NCBI GenBank assembly: GCA_014802325.1
Contig: JAAVCK010000010.1
Span: forward strand, 124,001 to 188,000
From: Bacteroides sp.
GTDB taxonomy: Bacteria; Bacteroidota; Bacteroidia; Bacteroidales; Muribaculaceae
Reading direction: 5' to 3'
DNA: 64,000 nucleotides
This document shows positions 57,990 through 64,000 of the stretch, one piece after another; within the stretch, counting starts at the first letter, position 1; each line of letters starts with the position of its first letter. The notes beneath the pieces are model-generated. The model searched no databases. It saw only the letters and a list, made by a program, of their open reading frames with translations, and was not told the origin of the DNA. Position numbers and translations under genes: made by a program.

Positions 57990-58280
57990 ATGGAAATCTC
58001 AATCACCCCCATCGTAACCGAGAAAGCCAACAAGATCTCGGAAAAGTACAACCGCTACACTTTCCGCGTTTCTCCCGAGGCCAACAAGTATCAGATCAAA
58101 GCCCTCGTAGAGGAACTCTACGGTGTGAAAGTGACTCGCGTCAACACCATGAATGTCCGCGCCAAAAACAAATCGCGCTGGACTAAGAGCGGTCTGCTCC
58201 GTGGCAACACCACTGCATGGAAAAAGGCTCTCGTCACTGTAGCCGAAGGTCAGTCAATCGACTTCTATAGCAATATCTAA
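57990..58280 (+). CDS. rplW: 50S ribosomal protein L23
   Basis: 96-aa protein at the tunnel exit, docking site for trigger factor and SRP. It begins [21 protein letters not shown] and contains the [21 protein letters not shown] core. Full length, 37 bp after rplD and only 5 bp before rplB. Confidence 0.97.
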   Translation: MEISITPIVTEKANKISEKYNRYTFRVSPEANKYQIKALVEELYGVKVTRVNTMNVRAKNKSRWTKSGLLRGNTTAWKKALVTVAEGQSIDFYSNI

Positions 58281-58285
58281 ATAAA

Positions 58286-59113
58286 ATGGCAGTAAGAAAA
58301 TTCAAGCCCACTACCCCCGGGCAGAGACACAAAATTATCGGTGTATTCAAGGGTACAATCACTGCTACAACACCGGAAAAATCCCTTACAGTCGGGAAAC
58401 GTGCCTCAGGCGGCCGCAACAACGAAGGCCACCTCACCAACCGCTACCTCGGTGGCGGACACAAGCGTAAATTCCGTATCATCGACTTTAAGAGAACCAA
58501 GGACGGAATTCCCGCAGTAGTTAAATCCATCGAATACGATCCTAACCGCTCGGCTCGCATCGCTCTTCTCTACTATGTAGACGGTGCTAAGGCCTACATC
58601 ATCGCCCCCAACGGCCTCGAAGTAGGTGCCACAGTGGTTTCCGGTCCCGACGCAGCTCCCGAAGTAGGAAATGCGCTCCCCCTCAGCAAAATCCCCGTCG
58701 GTACACTCATTCACAATATCGAGCTCCGTCCCGGTCAGGGTGCTTTCATGGCACGCTCAGCCGGTACGTTCGCACAGCTCGTTTCTCGTGAAGGCGACTA
58801 CGTGATTATCAAATTACCTTCAGGCGAAACCCGCAAGATCCTCGCCGCCTGCAAAGCTACCGTAGGTGTCGTAGGAAACTCGGAGCACTCACTTGAGCGC
58901 TCAGGTAAAGCCGGACGTTCTCGCTGGCTCGGACGCCGTCCCCGCAACCGCGGTGTTGTTATGAACCCTGTAGATCACCCCATGGGTGGTGGTGAAGGCC
59001 GTGCATCCGGTGGTCATCCCCGCTCGCGCAAGGGTCTTTACTCTAAGGGTCTCAAGACACGTGCGCCCAAGAAGCAATCGTCTAAGTACATTGTCGAAAG
59101 ACGTAAAAAGTAA
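58286..59113 (+). CDS. rplB: 50S ribosomal protein L2
   Basis: 275-aa protein needed for subunit joining and peptidyl transfer. It contains [19 protein letters not shown], the [16 protein letters not shown] segment and the C-terminal [20 protein letters not shown] motif with the conserved histidine. Complete, 21 bp before rpsS. Confidence 0.98.
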   Translation: MAVRKFKPTTPGQRHKIIGVFKGTITATTPEKSLTVGKRASGGRNNEGHLTNRYLGGGHKRKFRIIDFKRTKDGIPAVVKSIEYDPNRSARIALLYYVDGAKAYIIAPNGLEVGATVVSGPDAAPEVGNALPLSKIPVGTLIHNIELRPGQGAFMARSAGTFAQLVSREGDYVIIKLPSGETRKILAACKATVGVVGNSEHSLERSGKAGRSRWLGRRPRNRGVVMNPVDHPMGGGEGRASGGHPRSRKGLYSKGLKTRAPKKQSSKYIVERRKK

Positions 59114-59134
59114 CCTGATTAATTTGAAACACTT

Positions 59135-59404
59135 ATGAGTCGTTCACTTAAAAAAGGCCCCTTCATCAGCGTCAAGCTTGAGAAGAAAGTTGCCGCCATG
59201 GAAGAATCCGGTAAAAAGACCGTTATCAAGACATGGTCGCGCGCTTCGATGATTGCCCCCGAATTCGTAGGCCACACTTTCGCAGTTCACAACGGCAACA
59301 AGTTTATTCCCGTTTATGTCACCGAGAACATGGTAGGTCACAAGCTGGGCGAATTTGCCCCCACCCGTACCTTCCGCGGTCACTCCGGCAATAAGAAGAA
59401 ATAA
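59135..59404 (+). CDS. rpsS: 30S ribosomal protein S19
   Basis: 89-aa head protein of the small subunit contacting the tRNA region. It starts [19 protein letters not shown] and contains [20 protein letters not shown] and [20 protein letters not shown]. Complete and in the canonical position between rplB and rplV. Confidence 0.98.
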   Translation: MSRSLKKGPFISVKLEKKVAAMEESGKKTVIKTWSRASMIAPEFVGHTFAVHNGNKFIPVYVTENMVGHKLGEFAPTRTFRGHSGNKKK

Positions 59405-59448
59405 ACCCAAGCCACATCTATCAAACTGACAAAAATCTACCAAATAAA

Positions 59449-59853
59449 ATGGGTGTAAGAAAAAGAAATTCAGCCGACATCAGAAAAGAACGTCAGAAGA
59501 CTATCGCGTTTGCCAAGCTGACAAATATCCCCACCTCGCCCCGCAAGATGCGCCTCGTTGCTGATCTCGTGCGCGGTGTCGAAGTCAACAAGGCCCTCGG
59601 CATTCTCAAATTCTCTAATAAAGAAGCTGCCGCTCGTCTGGAAAAACTTCTCCGTTCGGCCATCGCTAACTGGGAAGCCAAAAACGAGCGCAAGGCCGAC
59701 GCCGGCGAGCTTTACGTGACTACAATCTACGTAAACTGCGCGCCTATGCTCAAGCGCCTCCGTCCCGCTCCCCAGGGTCGTGGCTACCGTATCCGCAAAC
59801 GTGCCAATCACGTAACCCTGATTGTCGACACTAAAGAAAACAAAAACGCTTAA
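59449..59853 (+). CDS. rplV: 50S ribosomal protein L22
   Basis: 134-aa protein with a hairpin in the exit tunnel. It contains the [20 protein letters not shown] core and the tunnel hairpin [20 protein letters not shown]. The N-terminus ([16 protein letters not shown]) is extended by about 20 residues compared with E. coli, as is usual in Bacteroidota. Confidence 0.97.
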   Translation: MGVRKRNSADIRKERQKTIAFAKLTNIPTSPRKMRLVADLVRGVEVNKALGILKFSNKEAAARLEKLLRSAIANWEAKNERKADAGELYVTTIYVNCAPMLKRLRPAPQGRGYRIRKRANHVTLIVDTKENKNA

Positions 59854-59866
59854 AACGCTTATATAA

Positions 59867-60601
59867 ATGGGACAAAAAGTAAACCCGATCAGCAATCGAT
59901 TAGGAGTAATTCGCGGCTGGGACTCCAACTGGTATGGCGGTAAGAAATACGGCGATACCCTCCTCGAAGACTCAAAACTCCGCAAATACCTCAACGTTCG
60001 TCTCGCAAAATCAAGCGTATCACGTATCGTTATCGAGCGCACAATGAAGCTCATCACTATCACCGTCTGCACCTCCCGCCCCGGTCTGATCATCGGTAAG
60101 GGTGGCTCGGAAGTTGATAAACTCAAGGAAGAGCTTAAGAAAATCACCGACAAGGACATCCAGATCAATATCTACGAAGTAAAACGCCCCGAGCTCGACG
60201 CTCAGATCGTAGCTTCCACTATCGCACGCCAGATCGAAGGCAAGATCGCCTACCGCCGCGCTGTTAAGATGGCTATCGCTGCCACCATGCGCTCAGGTGC
60301 CGAAGGTATCAAGATCCAGATCTCAGGCCGTCTCAACGGCGCTGAAATGGCTCGCTCGGAAATGTTCAAGGAAGGCCGTACTCCCCTCCACACTCTCCGT
60401 GCCGACATCGACTACGCTCTTGTAGAAGCTCACACCAAGGTAGGTGTGATCGGCGTAAAAGTTTGGATCTGCCGCGGCGAAGTTTACGGCAAGCGTGATC
60501 TCGCCCCCAACTACACCGCTGCACAGAAGGAATCCCGCCCTGCCGGCGCTCCCTCGGGCAACCGTCGCGGTGGCTTCCGTAAATCTAAAAACAACCGTTA
60601 A
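59867..60601 (+). CDS. rpsC: 30S ribosomal protein S3
   Basis: 244-aa mRNA-entry protein. It contains the [20 protein letters not shown] start, the KH motif [19 protein letters not shown] and the [20 protein letters not shown] segment. The C-terminus is basic and glycine-rich ([14 protein letters not shown]). Complete, 13 bp after rplV. Confidence 0.98.
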   Translation: MGQKVNPISNRLGVIRGWDSNWYGGKKYGDTLLEDSKLRKYLNVRLAKSSVSRIVIERTMKLITITVCTSRPGLIIGKGGSEVDKLKEELKKITDKDIQINIYEVKRPELDAQIVASTIARQIEGKIAYRRAVKMAIAATMRSGAEGIKIQISGRLNGAEMARSEMFKEGRTPLHTLRADIDYALVEAHTKVGVIGVKVWICRGEVYGKRDLAPNYTAAQKESRPAGAPSGNRRGGFRKSKNNR

Positions 60602-60622
60602 ACCGTCAACTGATTACCGAAA

Positions 60623-61054
60623 ATGTTACAACCTAAGAAAACAAAATTCCGCCGCGCCCAAAAAGGTCGCATGAAAGGAAACGCTCAGCGTGGCAACCAG
60701 CTGGCATTCGGTTCTTTTGGTATCAAGACCCTCGAATCGAAATGGATTACCGGTCGTCAGATCGAGGCTGCCCGTATCGCTGTGACACGTCACATGCAGC
60801 GTCAGGGTCAGATCTGGATCCGTATCTTCCCCGATAAGCCTATCACTAAGAAGCCTGCCGAAGTCCGCATGGGTAAAGGTAAGGGTAACCCCGAAGGATA
60901 TGTAGCGCCCGTTACTCCCGGCCGCATCCTCATCGAAGTAGAAGGTGTACCCTTCGAAGTCGCTAAGGAAGCACTCCGTCTGGCCGCTCAGAAACTTCCC
61001 GTAACCACAAAATTCATCGTGCGTCGTGACTACGACCCCACTCAAAACGTCTAA
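60623..61054 (+). CDS. rplP: 50S ribosomal protein L16
   Basis: 143-aa protein near the A-site tRNA elbow. Conserved blocks are [60 protein letters not shown]. Complete, 6 bp before rpmC. Confidence 0.98.
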   Translation: MLQPKKTKFRRAQKGRMKGNAQRGNQLAFGSFGIKTLESKWITGRQIEAARIAVTRHMQRQGQIWIRIFPDKPITKKPAEVRMGKGKGNPEGYVAPVTPGRILIEVEGVPFEVAKEALRLAAQKLPVTTKFIVRRDYDPTQNV

Positions 61055-61060
61055 GTCCAC

Positions 61061-61258
61061 ATGAAACAAGAAGAAATCAAAGAAATGCCCACCCAGGACC
61101 TTCGCGATCGCCTGGTGGAAATGCAGAAAGACTACGCACAGCTTAAAATCAACCATGCCATTTCGCCTCTGGACAGCCCCGCCAAGATCACTGCGGCACG
61201 CAAAGATATCGCACGTGTTAAAACCGAGCTCCGCCAGCGCGAACTCAACAACAAATAA
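61061..61258 (+). CDS. rpmC: 50S ribosomal protein L29
   Basis: 65-aa two-helix protein near the tunnel exit. It begins MKQEEIKEMPTQDLRDRLVE and ends with the typical ARVKTELRQRELNNK helix. Complete and in the standard L16-L29-S17 order. Confidence 0.96.
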   Translation: MKQEEIKEMPTQDLRDRLVEMQKDYAQLKINHAISPLDSPAKITAARKDIARVKTELRQRELNNK

Positions 61259-61279
61259 TCTATTCCAAAATCAACCGAC

Positions 61280-61537
61280 ATGGAAAAAAGAAATCTCCGC
61301 AAAGAGCGAATTGGCGTAGTCTCTTCCAATCGTGGCGACAAGACTATCACCGTCACCATCAAGTGGAAAGAAAAGCACCCCATCTACGGTAAATTCGTGA
61401 ATAAAACTAAAAAATACCACGCCCACGACGAAAACAACGAATGTCAGGTAGGCGACACCGTACGTCTCATGGAGACCCGTCCCCTCAGCAAGACAAAACG
61501 TTGGAGACTCGTAGAAATCATCGAAAAAGTAAAATAA
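61280..61537 (+). CDS. rpsQ: 30S ribosomal protein S17
   Basis: 85-aa OB-fold rRNA-binding protein. It contains [39 protein letters not shown] and the [20 protein letters not shown] block. The next gene starts 1 bp after its stop. Confidence 0.98.
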   Translation: MEKRNLRKERIGVVSSNRGDKTITVTIKWKEKHPIYGKFVNKTKKYHAHDENNECQVGDTVRLMETRPLSKTKRWRLVEIIEKVK

Positions 61538-61538
61538 T

Positions 61539-61907
61539 ATGATACAGACTGAAAGCCGACTCACAGTCGCCGATAACTCCGGCGCAAAAGAAGCACTCTG
61601 CATCCACGTGCTCGGTGGCACCGGCCGTCGTTACGCTTCGGTAGGTGACATCATCGTTGTCTCCGTCAAGAGTGTCATCCCCTCTTCCGACGTTAAGAAA
61701 GGTACAGTTTCTAAGGCTGTTGTCGTTCGCACCAAGAAGGAAATCCGTCGTCCCGACGGCTCTTACATCCGCTTCGACGACAATGCCTGCGTGCTTCTCA
61801 ACAACGCCGGCGAACTCCGCGGAACCCGTATCTTCGGCCCCGTTGCCCGCGAGCTCCGTGCCGCCAACCAGATGAAGATCGTTTCTCTCGCACCCGAAGT
61901 CCTCTAA
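61539..61907 (+). CDS. rplN: 50S ribosomal protein L14
   Basis: 122-aa intersubunit-bridge protein. It begins [20 protein letters not shown] and has the [20 protein letters not shown] and [20 protein letters not shown] blocks. Complete; starts right after rpsQ. Confidence 0.98.
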   Translation: MIQTESRLTVADNSGAKEALCIHVLGGTGRRYASVGDIIVVSVKSVIPSSDVKKGTVSKAVVVRTKKEIRRPDGSYIRFDDNACVLLNNAGELRGTRIFGPVARELRAANQMKIVSLAPEVL

Positions 61908-61926
61908 CTTTCACCACACTACAACA

Positions 61927-62247
61927 ATGAGCAAAAATCACATAAAAAAAGGCGATATTGTCCGCGTGATCTCAGGTGAGGACCGCGGCAAAGAAGGCCG
62001 TGTGCTCAAGGTTCTGACCTCTAAGCAGCGTGCCATCGTCGAAGGCATCAACATGGTTACCAAAGCCACCAAGCCTTCAGCCAAGTACCCCGAAGGTGGC
62101 CTCATAAAGATGGAAGCCCCTATCCACATCTCTAACATCGCCCTTATCGATCCCAAATCAGGCAAGCCCACCCGCGTGTCGATCCGCCGAACCGAAGACG
62201 GCAAGTGCGTGCGCATCGCTAAAAAATCAGGAGAGGAAATCAAATGA
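61927..62247 (+). CDS. rplX: 50S ribosomal protein L24
   Basis: 106-aa assembly-initiator protein with the KOW motif in [20 protein letters not shown]. The segment [20 protein letters not shown] follows. It overlaps rplE by 4 bp (ATGA), so the two are translationally coupled. Confidence 0.97.
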   Translation: MSKNHIKKGDIVRVISGEDRGKEGRVLKVLTSKQRAIVEGINMVTKATKPSAKYPEGGLIKMEAPIHISNIALIDPKSGKPTRVSIRRTEDGKCVRIAKKSGEEIK

Positions 62248-62795
62248 GCAACAAGACTGTAAAAACCGACTATCAGGAAAGAATAGTCCCCGCCCTTACC
62301 GAGAAGTTCAGCTACACTACACCCATGCAGGTGCCCAAGCTGAAGAAAATCGTAATCAACCAGGGCCTTGGAGCTGCCACTCAGGACAAGAAGCTCATCG
62401 AGACCGCTATCAACGAGCTCACTGCCATCACCGGTCAGAAAGCCGTGGCAACCCTTTCCCGCAAGGACATCTCTAACTTCAAGCTCCGTAAGAAGATGCC
62501 TATCGGCGTGATGGTGACCCTCCGCCGCGAGAAAATGTATGAATTCCTTGAGCGTCTCATCCGTGTAGCCCTTCCCCGTATCCGCGACTTCAAGGGTATC
62601 GAAGGCAAGCTCGACGGCCGTGGTAACTACACCCTCGGTATCACTGAGCAGATCATCTTCCCCGAGATCAACATCGACGCCATCAACAAGCTCATGGGTA
62701 TGAACATCACTTTCGTGACTTCAGCCAATACCGATGAAGAAGGCTACGAGCTCCTCAAGCAATTCGGTCTCCCCTTCAAAAACGCTAAAAACTAA
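62244..62795 (+). CDS. rplE: 50S ribosomal protein L5
   Basis: 183-aa central-protuberance protein binding 5S rRNA. It contains [40 protein letters not shown] and the [19 protein letters not shown] block. Complete, coupled to rplX. Confidence 0.98.
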   Translation: MSNKTVKTDYQERIVPALTEKFSYTTPMQVPKLKKIVINQGLGAATQDKKLIETAINELTAITGQKAVATLSRKDISNFKLRKKMPIGVMVTLRREKMYEFLERLIRVALPRIRDFKGIEGKLDGRGNYTLGITEQIIFPEINIDAINKLMGMNITFVTSANTDEEGYELLKQFGLPFKNAKN

Positions 62796-62803
62796 ATTCT
62801 ACT

Positions 62804-63073
62804 ATGGCAAAAGAATCAATGAAAGCGCGCGAGGTAAAACGTGCAAAGCTCGTTGCCCGCTACGCCAAGAAGAAAGCCGAACTCAAAGCCGCCGGCGACT
62901 ATGAAGCCCTCCAGCTTCTCCCCAAAAACGCCTCGGCCGTTCGTCTGCACAACCGCTGCTCCATCACCGGACGTCCCAAAGGATACATGCGCCAGTTTGG
63001 TATCTCGCGTATCCAGTTCCGCGAAATGGCATCGGCCGGCCTCATCCCCGGTGTGAAGAAGGCTTCCTGGTAA
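62804..63073 (+). CDS. rpsN: 30S ribosomal protein S14 (zinc-independent type)
   Basis: 89-aa head protein. It begins [20 protein letters not shown] and contains [20 protein letters not shown]. It lacks the CxxC zinc-ribbon pairs, so it is the C-minus long form. A 222-bp gap follows before rpsH, unlike the few-bp spacing elsewhere in the cluster. Confidence 0.97.
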   Translation: MAKESMKAREVKRAKLVARYAKKKAELKAAGDYEALQLLPKNASAVRLHNRCSITGRPKGYMRQFGISRIQFREMASAGLIPGVKKASW

Positions 63074-63295
63074 TCACCCGCCCGCTTCTGTAATTTTTTC
63101 TCTGAATACTGACCCTCACGGATTCCGGCTTGAGTAACGTTAACTCATCGGCGCGCCTTCAACCTTCCTTAATGAACCCGGCCGCGCCGCCGGCTCCATC
63201 CTCTCCCTCTTTTCTCGACCACCAATCATTCGACCCCAAAAAGTCAAATTAAATATTGTTAGGAATCCCCCTGATCAATTTAAATTAAAACTACA

Positions 63296-63694
63296 ATGAC
63301 AGATCCTATTGCAGACTATCTCACAAGATTGAGAAACGCGATCAAAGCCAACCACCGTGTGGTAGAGATTCCCGCCTCAAACTTGAAAAAGGAGATAACC
63401 AAAATCCTTTTCGAACAAGGATACATCCTCAACTACAAGTTCATCGAAGGCGAGAACCCCGCAGGTACTATAAAGATCGCCCTCAAGTATGATCCCATCG
63501 ACAAAGTGAACGCCATCAAGTCTCTTGAGCGCGTATCACGTCCCGGTCTCCGCCGCTACACCGGCTACAAGGACATGCCCCGCGTCCTCAACGGACTCGG
63601 TATCGCCATCCTCTCTACCAGCCACGGCGTGATGACCAACAAGAAGGCCCGCGAACTCAAGGTGGGCGGTGAAGTATTATGTTACGTTTACTAA
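63296..63694 (+). CDS. rpsH: 30S ribosomal protein S8
   Basis: 132-aa central-domain assembly protein and, in E. coli, translational repressor of the spc operon. It begins MTDPIADYLTRLRNAIKANH and ends with GIAILSTSHGVMTNKKAREL and VGGEVLCYVY. Preceded by the 222-bp spacer 63074-63295, which has no gene. Confidence 0.98.
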   Translation: MTDPIADYLTRLRNAIKANHRVVEIPASNLKKEITKILFEQGYILNYKFIEGENPAGTIKIALKYDPIDKVNAIKSLERVSRPGLRRYTGYKDMPRVLNGLGIAILSTSHGVMTNKKARELKVGGEVLCYVY

Positions 63695-63713
63695 TCAGAA
63701 AGGAGCAACAACA

Positions 63714-64000
63714 ATGTCACGTATAGGTAAAGCACCCATCACACTCCCTGCAAAGGTTGAAGTAACCGTTGCCCCCGACAACACCGTCACTGTCAAAGGC
63801 CCCAAAGGTACACTCACTCAGAAAGTCAATGAAGATCTCACCGTCAAGGTTGAAGACGGTCACCTCGTGATCACTCGTCCCTCTGACGACCGCGAACACC
63901 GCGCCCAGCACGGTCTCTATCGCGCTCTTCTCCACAACATGGTGGTAGGCGTTTCTGAAGGATACCGCAAAGAAATGGAACTCATCGGCGTCGGTTTCCG
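63714..64000 (+). CDS. rplF: 50S ribosomal protein L6 (5' part, runs off the window)
   Basis: Starts at the ATG at 63714 (MSRIGKAPITLPAKVEVTVA) and stays open to the window end, about 95 codons or half of the ~180-aa protein. It contains the VKGPKGTLTQKVNEDLTVKV and HGLYRALLHNMVVGVSEGYR segments of L6. Position after rpsH is canonical. Confidence 0.97.
   Translation, partial: MSRIGKAPITLPAKVEVTVAPDNTVTVKGPKGTLTQKVNEDLTVKVEDGHLVITRPSDDREHRAQHGLYRALLHNMVVGVSEGYRKEMELIGVGF

Overview
This window looks like a chromosomal segment of a Bacteroidales bacterium (Bacteroidota), most likely a gut lineage such as Muribaculaceae; the family is a guess and the order is well supported. Reasons: DUF1573 and META lipoproteins, a WbqC/LepB/DapB neighbourhood, a three-subunit fumarate reductase/succinate dehydrogenase of the Bacteroides type, a PorZ-like propeller protein with a C-terminal sorting-like domain, A-rich translation starts without clear Shine-Dalgarno sites, and many promoters of the Bacteroidota type (TTTG, 19-20 nt, TAnnTTTG). 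I found no tRNA, rRNA, insertion sequence, prophage or CRISPR array.

Layout. 0.1-16 kb is coded almost entirely on the minus strand: meaB, two DUF1573 proteins with a PatB-type C-S lyase, an acyltransferase with WbqC, a small membrane protein, then the operon leuS-rdgB-porZ-like-hypothetical-dapB-lepB, and nadA. 16.0-18.9 kb is the least ordinary part: a 1-kb gene-free stretch packed with TTATCTACA/TTATCAACA/TTATTTACA words (candidate oriC), a gene for an unknown 297-aa protein, and a mosaic of GC-rich palindromes that recurs at 45.5-46.0 kb. 18.9-25.6 kb, still minus strand, has an AAA/DUF4143 ATPase with three exactly 33-bp-phased repeats over its promoter, the purB-dtd-MazG-like-deoC-CD225-DUF2752 operon, and a lone YhcG-type nuclease.

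25.6-36.5 kb runs on the plus strand: pyrG-yidC, a DsbD-alpha protein and full DsbD, mazG, a small exported protein, topB, a 55-aa Cys-rich membrane peptide, a low-molecular-weight phosphatase and cdd. mutS and a GT9/DUF4254 pair follow on the minus strand. The frdCAB operon (41.4-45.4 kb) has its own promoter and terminator, and its cytochrome b subunit carries a striking C-terminal tail with cysteine at every fifth residue. A minus-strand operon (dCMP deaminase, S41 protease, 5-formyl-THF cyclo-ligase, a degenerate RIC/hemerythrin-like protein, a LuxR regulator), a META lipoprotein and an inositol-phosphate synthase come next.

53.0-64.0 kb is the merged str-S10-spc ribosomal supercluster: rpsL, rpsG, fusA, rpsJ, rplC, rplD, rplW, rplB, rpsS, rplV, rpsC, rplP, rpmC, rpsQ, rplN, rplX, rplE, rpsN, rpsH and the start of rplF, which runs off the window. 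It is preceded by a near-ideal Bacteroidota promoter and interrupted by a structured S12-S7 spacer and an unusual 222-bp S14-S8 gap.

Most of the window is housekeeping. The parts most worth attention are the cysteine-pentad tail of the cytochrome b subunit, the candidate replication origin with its neighbours, the phased repeats at the ATPase promoter, and the palindrome mosaic.
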